NCBI RefSeq assembly: GCF_003031675.1 | Contig: NZ_PYWX01000068.1 | Location: 1 to 64,000 of the forward strand | Origin: Pseudomonas palleroniana | GTDB taxonomy: Bacteria > Pseudomonadota > Gammaproteobacteria > Pseudomonadales > Pseudomonadaceae | Reading direction: 5' to 3' | Length of the DNA: 64,000 bases | Shown: positions 52,053 to 59,382 of the stretch, piece after piece | Numbering within the stretch: position 1 is the stretch's first letter | Layout of the letters: each line of letters opens with the position of its first letter | Notes under the pieces: model-generated | Databases searched by the model: none | What the model was told of the DNA's origin: nothing | What the model saw: the letters and a program-made list of their open reading frames with translations, nothing else | Position numbers and translations under genes: made by a program

Positions 52053-52349
52053 TCAGAGACGAGCAGTCAGGCTCAACATGACGAAATGTTCGTAATGACC
52101 CACACCATTTTTTACGATTGGATCTTGCGATGTCAGGGCAGCGACATCCAGTTCATCATCAAGTTGGTAAAGTGAAACACCGTAGCTGCCAGCATCATCA
52201 ATCACAGGGCCATGCGCGACGATAATCCCTTTGGCGAGTAGTTCATTCATATAAACACCATGCTGCTTGAGCAAGTCCTTTTCATCAGTGGACAACGTGG
52301 CCAGGAAGTCAGGGCGCGGAGGGATAAACTTGCACAGGTAATACTTCAT
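52053..52349 (-). CDS. YciI-family protein
   Basis: 98 residues. The YciI ferredoxin-like fold: MKYYLCKFIPPRPDFLATLS, EKDLLKQHGVYMNELLAKGIIVAHGPVIDDAGSYGVSLYQLDD-type text (Gly-Pro after the His) and the terminal HYEHFVMLSLTARL. YciI relatives include dehydrochlorinase-like and muconolactone-type enzymes with a His-Asp pair (here H46/D50 area). Role unknown; sits between two SDR genes in one transcription direction. Confidence 0.82.
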   Translation of the reverse strand: MKYYLCKFIPPRPDFLATLSTDEKDLLKQHGVYMNELLAKGIIVAHGPVIDDAGSYGVSLYQLDDELDVAALTSQDPIVKNGVGHYEHFVMLSLTARL

Positions 52350-52423
52350 TTTCAGTCTCGCAGTGTGGTGATGAGGATTTTCAAAGCGCTTTGCACAGCT
52401 AGAGAAACCAATGCTTCCAGCTG

Positions 52424-53227
52424 CTACTTCGAACGGGTGCTTTTCAGTATTGAGCTTTCGAAAATTTTAGGCGCATAGCTCTGCAGGAAAAGAATCATGC
52501 TTGTCATTTTCCCCACGGGATTACTGAATTTTGAGTTCTTGGCGTCAATGAGCTGGCTGATCTTATCGATCACTGCCGTTGGCGCTTCTGCTTCATCAAT
52601 GCCCTTTTGCGTTACCGCGGTTACTGTTTTTCGATAAGCGTCATAGTCGGTAATACTGTTGTTTTCAGCCGTTATTGCGTTTTTTCCCAGATTGGTTTTG
52701 AACCACACGGGCTCAACCATGTTGACCCTAATATTGAATTGATCCAGCTCAAACCGCGGGGATTTGAAGTAGCCCTGCACGGCGTGTTTGGAGGCTGTAT
52801 AGAATGAAAGATTGGGTGGCCCAATCAAACCAACGATTGAGCTGACGGTAATGATCTGCCCATGCTTCTGGCGCCGAAAGTAGGGGAGCAAAGCGTTGGT
52901 GACTTTTACTGTTCCCCAGAAGTTGGTCTCAAACTGTTGCCGACCTAGTTCCAGGGAGGTTTCTTCGGCAATGCCGGTCACCATATATCCCGCATTGTTG
53001 ACCAATACGTCCACTTGCTTCACGTGTTTAAACAACTGCTCTGTGAAATTTTTGATTGAAGCATCGCTGTCCACATCCAGGGCAAGTAATTTGAATGGCA
53101 AGTGAGCCGCGTATTTTTCTGGAGTACGGCTGGTGCCGATAACATTGAAACCTTGCTGGTGGAGATGTTTGGCCAGGATCAATCCAAAGCCGGACGAAGC
53201 ACCAGTGATCAGGATGGTCTTTTTCAT
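52424..53227 (-). CDS. Short-chain dehydrogenase/reductase (DltE/retinol-type)
   Basis: 267 residues from ATG 53227. ILITGASSGFGLILAKHLHQQG, VLVNNAGYMVTGIAEE, Ser in TVSSIVGLIG, YTASKHAVQGYF. The GFG at the Rossmann turn and YTASKHAV are typical of the broad classical SDRs that act on steroids, retinoids and fatty alcohols, but substrate cannot be assigned. First gene of the module, divergent from the AraC gene at 53519. Not close to the other two paralogous SDRs. Confidence 0.85.
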   Translation of the reverse strand: MKKTILITGASSGFGLILAKHLHQQGFNVIGTSRTPEKYAAHLPFKLLALDVDSDASIKNFTEQLFKHVKQVDVLVNNAGYMVTGIAEETSLELGRQQFETNFWGTVKVTNALLPYFRRQKHGQIITVSSIVGLIGPPNLSFYTASKHAVQGYFKSPRFELDQFNIRVNMVEPVWFKTNLGKNAITAENNSITDYDAYRKTVTAVTQKGIDEAEAPTAVIDKISQLIDAKNSKFSNPVGKMTSMILFLQSYAPKIFESSILKSTRSK

Positions 53228-53518
53228 CAATCTACCTTGCATGGGAGATCTACTCCCGTTAAGTACGCGATAGGAACAGTCTGTCGGGATCTGTCGTATG
53301 GGAGTCCTCATCAGAAGGACGTTCCTGGAACCCGGATGCGATATAGATTGCGCCGAGTTGCCATGCCTGACACTCGCCTAACGCGCCTATGTGACTGCAA
53401 AACGCGCCAGAATGAAGCAGGGCAAATTGGCGCAATCCGTCGTTGTTGTGGCGCGTTCCGCTCACTAGACTAGGTTGCCCCGATGCCCGCGCATCATTGC
53501 GAATGAGTTACTGATTTC

Positions 53519-54568
53519 ATGGCAGAAAAACGCAGCTCCGCTTTGGATTTCTCGGTGTGGCCCGGATGGCGATTGCTGATGCATGATGCGGGTTTGGCTA
53601 CTGCGCCGGTTTTGCGCCGCGCTCAGATGCCGGGCGATCTCTTCACACGACAGAGTGTGCGCCTGGATTCCAAAAGCTTTTTCAGCCTGTGGCGAGCAAT
53701 TGATGCTGAGGCTGCCGCTGTCTGCCCCACGGTGCCCGCTCCGTTGCAGATCGCCAAGGTGATGACCTCCGACTGGTTTGATCCTGAGCTCTTTGCGGCG
53801 TTGTGCAGTTCCAATCTAGGCAGCGCGCTCGAACGCATTGCCAAATACGTGCGCTTGATAGCCCCGATGACGATTGGCGTCGTGCGTACCGAGGCTCACA
53901 CGACGGTCACCATGGATTTCCTGGATCCTTGCGAGCCGCCGCCAGAGGTTTTCCTGGCATTTAAAATCGTGTTCTTCGTGCAACTCGCAAGGTTGGCTAC
54001 TCGCAGTCATGTGAAGCCTTTGCAAGTGAGCTGGCCGTCGCAACCCGGAACGGCGGATGCGGAGGCCTACCAAGCCTTTTTCGGCATACCTGTCACTCAA
54101 GGCCCTTTAGCGTGTGTCGTATTCGACGTCGCTGATGTGGAGAAGCCCTTCCTGACGGAGAACCACAAAATGTGGTTGTTCTTTGAGCCGAGTCTGCGTC
54201 AGCGCTTATCCGATCTGGACAGAACTTGTGGAATGGCCGACAGAGTGCGCAGTGTCCTGCTTGAGTCATTACCTGCGGGTGAGGTGTCGATGGATGCGAT
54301 CAGCCGAAAGCTTGCAGTGAGTACTCGCACCCTGCAGCGCAAACTGCGCGATGAGGGCACTACATTTCAGCAGACGCTAGATACGCTACGCGCATCTTTA
54401 GCGCGTCATTATCTCGGTAACACCGCGATGTCGAGCGCCGAGATCTCGTTCCTCCTCGGCTTTGAGGATGCCAACTCCTTCGCCCGTGCATTTCAATCAT
54501 GGAGTGGGAAAACTCCCGCCAAGGCGAGATTAGAGATGGTTGGCTCAGATGACTCGAAGCTTCTGTAG
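53519..54568 (+). CDS. AraC-family regulator (arabinose-binding-like N-domain)
   Basis: 349 residues. The N-terminal 230 residues match the Arabinose_bd type sensor seen in OruR/ArgR-like regulators (SVRLDSKSFFSLWRAID, LGSALERIAKYVRLIAPM, FFGIPVTQGP). The C-terminal HTH has VSMDAISRKLAVSTRTLQRKLRDEGTTFQ and MSSAEISFLLGFEDANSFARAFQSWSGKTP-type sequence. Divergent from the SDR module (292 bases between). It probably senses the module's substrate. The composition is core-like, so it may mark the right edge of the accessory block. Confidence 0.87.
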   Translation: MAEKRSSALDFSVWPGWRLLMHDAGLATAPVLRRAQMPGDLFTRQSVRLDSKSFFSLWRAIDAEAAAVCPTVPAPLQIAKVMTSDWFDPELFAALCSSNLGSALERIAKYVRLIAPMTIGVVRTEAHTTVTMDFLDPCEPPPEVFLAFKIVFFVQLARLATRSHVKPLQVSWPSQPGTADAEAYQAFFGIPVTQGPLACVVFDVADVEKPFLTENHKMWLFFEPSLRQRLSDLDRTCGMADRVRSVLLESLPAGEVSMDAISRKLAVSTRTLQRKLRDEGTTFQQTLDTLRASLARHYLGNTAMSSAEISFLLGFEDANSFARAFQSWSGKTPAKARLEMVGSDDSKLL

Positions 54569-54757
54569 AAGGGTATCCATGAAGCGCGCTGGTCGACGTA
54601 TGATATCGTGGCTTCCTCCGTGGAAGAAGGATGCGTCGCAATCTCTAGGCCGTACTTGAGAGGGCGTCGTCCCTTCGGGCCTTGTGCCCGCCTATGACTG
54701 GTGACCCAAATGGCCTGCTAGGCTCCGACTTTGATACGTGCAAAATTATTGAGAATT

Positions 54758-55075
54758 ATGGCAGGGTGCAAGTGTTGGAGATATCAGAAAAAATCCGGCA
54801 TTGATTGAAGTCGACTCGCCTCACTCACCTAAGGCTGTTGCCGAATGCATCCGAGATGGGTGGCAGGCGACGGATTTGATAGGGGGTAGTCTCGGAGGGA
54901 TATTGCAGACGTCGGGTACCCGATACACGGTGATAGCACCCAATCCTGAAATTCCGTGGCATCTCGCTGATGTGGATCCGAAAGGGCTGGCTCTCTTGTC
55001 CGGTACCATTTCTTCCGTACGTGGCAGACGCCATCAGAAAAAATCTCTGGGGTCGTGACTGCTTGCGCCCGATGA
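54758..55075 (+). pseudogene. Frameshifted lipoprotein relic
   Basis: Three reading frames join into one lipoprotein-like sequence. A lipobox-like MAGC at 54758 shifts into ASVGDIRKNPALIEVDSP (consistent with loss of two bases in GGGTGCAAGT). It continues AVAECIRDGWQATDLIGG, TRYTVIAPNPEIPWHLADVDPKG, and at about 54990 shifts again into LVRYHFFRTWQTPSEKISG, then VVTACAR and TGA 55073-55075. The ECIRDGW and YHFFRTW motifs recall small Pseudomonas lipoproteins of unknown function. The two frameshifts make it non-functional. Confidence 0.6.
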
Positions 55076-55281
55076 GGACTGCCGTTGTCTGTACTCTTTA
55101 AATAGCGATGCTGGCGAGTGCGTGGTGCCGATGATGAATGAGGCGCGCCAGGGGAGGACACCGGATGTCGACACGGAGATCCACTACCTGCTGACGCGTT
55201 TTTTGGATTGCTATTCATTCGGCAGGACGCCGGAGAGGGAAAGCTGCGGAGCACGGTCAGAAATTGCTGAGCACAAAAGAT

Positions 55282-55315
55282 AAGGGCCTGCATGAAGTTC
55301 ATCATGCAAGCCCTT
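55282..55315 (-). terminator. Terminator hairpin after tRNA-Leu
   Basis: AAGGGCTTGCATGA and its near-complement TCATGCAGGCCCTT flank a 6-base loop on the minus strand, 8 bases beyond the tRNA-Leu 3' end, followed by a T-rich tail. Confidence 0.7.
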
Positions 55316-55323
55316 GATATCTA

Positions 55324-55410
55324 TGGTGCCCGAACCCGGAATCGAACCGGGACGCCCTTACGAGCGGGGGATTTTAAGTCCCATGCGTCTACCAGTTTCG
55401 CCATTCGGGC
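55324..55410 (-). tRNA. tRNA-Leu (TAA)
   Basis: 87 bases with a class II variable arm and encoded CCA. On the minus strand the acceptor stem GCCCGAA pairs with TTCGGGC before A and CCA; D arm GCGAAACTGGTAGACGC; anticodon loop CTTAAAA giving TAA; long variable arm; T arm CCGGTTCGATTCCGG. It lies just right of the accessory region. Confidence 0.95.
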
Positions 55411-55621
55411 GGTAGCGCGGTGTAACAGGGTTGGGAATATATAGAGCCTGGCTCGTTGGTGCAAGGTTCTTGCCTAAAAGCCGGGTTAAAAAAGCTTGTG
55501 AGATCAGTAGTCTACAACGCCCGAGCGGACCCTTTTCGAGTTTTCTCTGGGACGGGAACAAGATGCTGAAAGCGCAGTCATAGCGATATGCCATCCCGGC
55601 ATTCTGGAAAGGAATCAGTTG

Positions 55622-56194
55622 ATGTTCAGTGCGCGTAAGCCTTCTTGGATGATTGCGGTCAGTGTAATCGGGTTGTTGGCGGTGGGTAGCGTAGGCACAG
55701 CGCAGGCGGGGGATGAGTTTGAATGGAGCGGATTCAGTTCCTCGCCGGGTGACAGGCTTGCGACCAGTTCCGCGGGGGCCGGTCAGCAGCAAGTATTGGC
55801 GGCGAGCAATTTTACGGTGAACGATATTGAGCGCTTGCAGAGTAATCAGAAAAGCCACGAGGAAGAGCTTCAGCGTTTGAAAAGCAAACTGGACGAACAG
55901 GCGCGCTATTTCGAAGAGTTCAAGCGTAAGGATGGCTCAAGCTCCAGCGCCAGTGACAGCCAGTTGGCTGATTTGAAGCACACGGTCGCGGATCAGAAGA
56001 ACACCATCGACAAGCTCAAAAGCGAAGTGGAGGACCTGAAGCGCAATTCCAGCTCCAGTTCGAGTTCCAGCTCCAGTGAGCTGTCGCGGCTCAAGGACGA
56101 TGCCCAGGATCAGAAACGTAGCCTTGAAGACCAGAAGCGCAGCCTTGATGATCTGAAGCACACGGTCGACACCCTGGCCAGCAAGGTGAAGTGA
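55622..56194 (+). CDS. Periplasmic coiled-coil protein with serine linkers
   Basis: 190 residues from ATG 55622. Signal peptide ending SVGTAQA (Ala-x-Ala cleavage before GDEFEW). Then three coiled-coil blocks with heptad spacing (VNDIERLQSNQKSHEEELQRL; SQLADLKHTVADQKNTIDKL; QKRSLEDQKRSLDDLKHTVD) separated by serine runs (SSSSAS and SSSSSSSSSS). The repeats DQKRSLEDQKRSLDDLKHTVD and DLKHTVADQK show internal duplication. Probably an extended, oligomeric periplasmic protein. Function unknown; it has no enzymatic motif. The DNA repeats in the Ser runs could be slippage-prone. Confidence 0.72.
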   Translation: MFSARKPSWMIAVSVIGLLAVGSVGTAQAGDEFEWSGFSSSPGDRLATSSAGAGQQQVLAASNFTVNDIERLQSNQKSHEEELQRLKSKLDEQARYFEEFKRKDGSSSSASDSQLADLKHTVADQKNTIDKLKSEVEDLKRNSSSSSSSSSSELSRLKDDAQDQKRSLEDQKRSLDDLKHTVDTLASKVK

Positions 56195-56320
56195 CGCCTG
56201 CCGGCGCTTGAGTCAGTCGCTGGCAATGTGCGAAGCGGCATTGCTGGCGACATGGCGTGTGGTGTTCTCAGCGTTCGGTTCACGCTACCCTGTGACGTCC
56301 ACAATCATGAAAAGGAATGA

Positions 56321-56794
56321 ATGATGAGCGTCGTACACCAGCCGCTGGAGGGCAGTTGCCGCTGTAACCGGGTGCGCTTCAGTGTCAGTTTGCCCGAGGT
56401 GATCACCATGGCCTGCCATTGCCGTGGTTGCCAGAAAATGACCTCCAGCGCGTTTTCCCTCAGCGCCTTGATTCCCGCCGCTGGGTTTACCATCACCCAA
56501 GGCTGCCCGGTCATCGGCGGGCTGCAGGGTGTGGACCGCCACTATTGCTGCCCGCATTGCATGAGTTGGCTGTTTACCCGGCCCCACGGCATCGACGAGT
56601 TCGTCAATGTGCGCGCCACGTTGCTCGATAACGCCCGCGACTATGTACCTTTCATGGAAACCTGGACCCGCGAAAAACTGCCCTGGGCCTCCACCCCCGC
56701 CGTCGAAAGCTTTGCACAATTGCCTGAACCCGAGGACTTCCCGCGCCTGTTGCAGGCTTACGCCGAGTTTGTCTCAGTCAATCAACGCCAATAG
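56321..56794 (+). CDS. GFA / CENP-V-type zinc protein
   Basis: 157 residues. Zinc-binding cysteines in GSCRCNRVRF, ACHCRGCQKMTSS and HYCCPHC, the pattern of glutathione-dependent formaldehyde-activating (GFA) enzymes. ATG 56321 follows AAGGAA. May bind glutathione adducts; exact activity of these proteins is uncertain. Its 3' end overlaps the convergent DinB gene by 21 bases. Confidence 0.88.
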   Translation: MMSVVHQPLEGSCRCNRVRFSVSLPEVITMACHCRGCQKMTSSAFSLSALIPAAGFTITQGCPVIGGLQGVDRHYCCPHCMSWLFTRPHGIDEFVNVRATLLDNARDYVPFMETWTREKLPWASTPAVESFAQLPEPEDFPRLLQAYAEFVSVNQRQ

Positions 56795-57301
56795 ATCCGT
56801 AACACCCACGTCCACGCCTGCCTGGCTCAGCAGCGTGGTGGCCTGGCCCCGGTGATGGGTCTGGTGATTGAAAAAGTGCACGAGCAAGCCAAAGAACGGC
56901 TTGCTGGCCCCCACGCCGCGCATGTTGGAGTACTGCAGGCGATGATCCAGGTCAGGCTCGCGCAAGGTGTTGACCCAATCGAGTATCAACTGATCCAGCC
57001 AGGCGCGTCGGGCAGAAAGCTCACGAATATCGGCGAACGCCAGTTGCTTGAGGTCGGTGGGTGTTGCGATCGAACTCAAGGGTGCCAGCGCCGCAAAGCC
57101 TGCCGGGTGTTGGGCAAAGCGTTTGAGCCAGACCGTATCACCCAGTGCAAGGTGGTTCAGGGTGCCGAGGATCGAGCCGAAGAACGCCTGCCGGTCTGCG
57201 CTCAACGCGGCGTCCGGCAATTGGCCGGCAGCAGCATAGACCTTCTGGTTCATCCACTGGTTGTAGCTCGCCATCAATGCAACGTGCTCGATACGGTTCA
57301 C
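56774..57301 (-). CDS. DinB-family protein
   Basis: 175 residues from GTG 57301 (AAGGAG 8 bases before). Four-helix DinB/YfiT-like fold: LMASYNQWMNQKVYAAA, GSILGTLNHLALGDTVWLKRF, and LLVHFFNHQTHHRGQATTLLSQAG with the metal-binding His (NHxxHHRGQ). Probably a metal-dependent thiol transferase-like protein; exact role unknown. Short typical length for the family. Confidence 0.85.
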   Translation of the reverse strand: MNRIEHVALMASYNQWMNQKVYAAAGQLPDAALSADRQAFFGSILGTLNHLALGDTVWLKRFAQHPAGFAALAPLSSIATPTDLKQLAFADIRELSARRAWLDQLILDWVNTLREPDLDHRLQYSNMRGVGASKPFFGLLVHFFNHQTHHRGQATTLLSQAGVDVGVTDLLALID

Positions 57302-57426
57302 CTGTGTGCTCCTTCAACGGTGTAATGGCGCCATCATAAGGCGTGCCTGCTCGGCGGTCTTGGTATTCCGACAGGGGCAGGCTATGGTTGTTGAACGCCC
57401 ATATTGCGCCCTGGGAGGGCGACACC

Positions 57427-58134
57427 ATGAACACCAGCGATCTATTGGAACAACTGCTGCGCGCGGGCCAGCAAAACAGCGGTGCTTCAGGCGGTGGCCT
57501 GGGCGGCTTGGGCGGCCTGGGCGGGTTGCTCGGCGGGTTACTCAACAGTACGGGCAATAGTGCTTCGGCCGGGGGCGGTTTGGGCGGATTGCTGGGTGGT
57601 CTCGGCGGTTTATTGAGCGGTGCGCCTGCGGGCGGTGCCACGCAGCAGCGCTCCGGTGGGATGAATTATGCGGCGCTGGCGTCGTTGGGGATGGCGGCTT
57701 TCCAGGCGTACCAGGCGTGGCAGCGCCAGCAGGCCAGTGCGCCGCAGCAGGCAATCCAGACGGTCGACCAACTCGACGGGGCGGATGCCGAAGCCCATAG
57801 CCATGCCGTGCTGCGCGCATTGATCGCGGCAGCCAAGGCCGATGGCAAGATCGATGAGCAAGAGCGGCAGATGATCTCAGCCGAAATTGGCCGGCATACC
57901 GATGACCCCCAGTTGCAACAATGGCTCGACGCCGAAGTCGCCAAGCCACTGAATGCCGGGGATTTTGCCGAGTATGCCGATGACCCGGCACTGGCGTCGG
58001 AGATCTACCTGGCCAGCGTGATGCTGGTCAACGATCAACAGGAGGCGGAACGCGCTTACCTGGATGAGCTGGCCGGGCAGTTGCAAATCGACCCGCAGTT
58101 GCAACTGCACCTGGAGCAGCAGGCGAAAGCTTAA
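57427..58134 (+). CDS. TerB/DUF533-type protein with glycine-rich N-terminus
   Basis: 235 residues from ATG 57427. A Gly/Leu-repeat region (GGLGGLGGLGGLLGGLLN, then GGLGGLLGGLGGLLSG) precedes a TerB-like helical domain (HAVLRALIAAAKADGKIDEQERQMISAEI, the DGxID acidic motif) as in YebE/DUF533 inner-membrane-associated proteins. The repeats can vary by slippage. It overlaps the convergent barrel gene by 4 bases. Tellurite resistance has not been shown for this branch. Confidence 0.82.
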   Translation: MNTSDLLEQLLRAGQQNSGASGGGLGGLGGLGGLLGGLLNSTGNSASAGGGLGGLLGGLGGLLSGAPAGGATQQRSGGMNYAALASLGMAAFQAYQAWQRQQASAPQQAIQTVDQLDGADAEAHSHAVLRALIAAAKADGKIDEQERQMISAEIGRHTDDPQLQQWLDAEVAKPLNAGDFAEYADDPALASEIYLASVMLVNDQQEAERAYLDELAGQLQIDPQLQLHLEQQAKA

Positions 58135-58952
58135 AAACGCAGGGTGGCACCCGTGGTCAACCACTGGTTGTGATCCTCGTTGAGGCTTTGCCCAACCAGC
58201 AGGTCGATGTCGATCAGCTGACCCACGTGAAAGCGCGGCCCGGCCTGCCAGGCCTGGTCGCCGCCTTCCTGGCCATAGCGCTCACCGATCAGCGTGAGTG
58301 CATCGGCTACTTGGTACTCGAAACCTGTGCCCCACGTCAGCCGGTGCTGCTGTTCACCACCGTTATAGGCGTGGGTCCAACCGCCATTGAAGTTCAAGCG
58401 CAGTGCTTCAACGGGTTGCCAGGTCAGAGGCACGTTGAAGTCGGCGCCGTCAAAGGCATGCGCGCGGTCCAAGGCGAAGTGGCTGGTGGCGGACACCGCC
58501 AACTGCAATCCCAGATCTTGCCGTGACCATACCTGGGCTTTGACTTGCGGGCTCACCTGCGTCTCGGCATCCCCCGCATTGCTGGCACGCGACAGCGCCG
58601 CACTCCATTGCACCGCCGGCAGCGCGCTGAACGTGCAGGCCGGGTTCAGGGTTTCGTTATGGACGTTGCCTTGGTGCCGGTTGACGCTGTACCAGGCGTC
58701 GACGTTGCAGGTGCCCGGATCATTGACCGCGCCGTCGTCGACCACGTAGGCGCCACCGGCTGCCTGGGCCTTGGAACACATCGCGATGAGCAGAACAATG
58801 CCCAGGCTCGCGCCAATGAAGATCAGGTTGCGTTGCAGCGCGCGGCGCTTGGCCGGCGGTAACAGCAACAGCGTATGGCGAGCCCCCCGATAGTGACGTG
58901 CGCGATATTTGGCAAACCCATCCGGGCGATGAGGGGTGTGTTTTTTGTGCAT
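58131..58952 (-). CDS. Predicted outer-membrane beta-barrel protein
   Basis: 273 residues. A basic N-terminal extension (RHYRGARHTLLLLPPAKRRALQR) precedes a signal segment NLIFIGASLGIVLLIAMCSKAQAAGG. The mature part has alternating polar/hydrophobic strands (VKAQVWSRQDLGLQLAVSATS, WQPVEALRLNFNGGWTHAY, RLTWGTGFEYQVADALTLIGER) and ends GATLRF with a terminal Phe, typical of barrels inserted by Bam. Not matched to a named family. The N-terminal extension is unusual for a porin and may be cut late. Confidence 0.65.
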   Translation of the reverse strand: MHKKHTPHRPDGFAKYRARHYRGARHTLLLLPPAKRRALQRNLIFIGASLGIVLLIAMCSKAQAAGGAYVVDDGAVNDPGTCNVDAWYSVNRHQGNVHNETLNPACTFSALPAVQWSAALSRASNAGDAETQVSPQVKAQVWSRQDLGLQLAVSATSHFALDRAHAFDGADFNVPLTWQPVEALRLNFNGGWTHAYNGGEQQHRLTWGTGFEYQVADALTLIGERYGQEGGDQAWQAGPRFHVGQLIDIDLLVGQSLNEDHNQWLTTGATLRF

Positions 58953-58970
58953 GATGCACCTCGCTTGAAT

Positions 58971-59318
58971 TCAGCTTTCTACGGTCAGCACCGAAATGCC
59001 GCTGGCTTTGGCCTGGCTGACCAGCTCCGAGGTGTCGTCACCGCCTGGCAGGGCGATAATCACGTCGGGTCGGCTGTCGGTCAGCATGAAATGATTGCGT
59101 TGGCGTTCCGCCTGTTTGCCATGGCGTTGCCAATTGCACGGGTAACGCACCACATCGATGCCCATTTCCCGCGCCCACTCCTCGATGTTGCTGCCGAGGA
59201 ATTGGTTGCCGCCGTGAATCAATACCTGCATCGGGCGCAGGCGGTGGTAAGCGTCCAGCACTTGGCGGGACTTCTTGGTGTCGGCGTAATGACGACCTGC
59301 ACAGATCAAGACGCGCAT
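58971..59318 (-). CDS. YspA-like SLOG-fold protein (DUF2493)
   Basis: 115 residues. Rossmann-like SLOG fold: MRVLICAGRHYADTKKSRQVL and QVLIHGGNQFLGSNIEEWAREMGI, with MLTDSRPDVIIALPGGDDTSELVSQAKASGI, the PGGxGT-like ligand loop. Relatives are proposed to bind nucleotides, ADP-ribose or NAD-derived molecules. Stand-alone copies like this are common; role unknown. Located just upstream of the barrel gene on the same strand, 18 bases apart. Confidence 0.8.
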   Translation of the reverse strand: MRVLICAGRHYADTKKSRQVLDAYHRLRPMQVLIHGGNQFLGSNIEEWAREMGIDVVRYPCNWQRHGKQAERQRNHFMLTDSRPDVIIALPGGDDTSELVSQAKASGISVLTVES

Positions 59319-59382
59319 GTTCGAATCCTTGTGATGCGCGGTGGCGACCCTGCGGCCGCCACCGTTTAAACGGCGGGAGCGA

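Noticed and set aside
55076..55281. Short frame after the lipoprotein relic (MMNEARQGRTPD...)
   Set aside because: No domain, no ribosome site; could be a fragment but nothing supports it.
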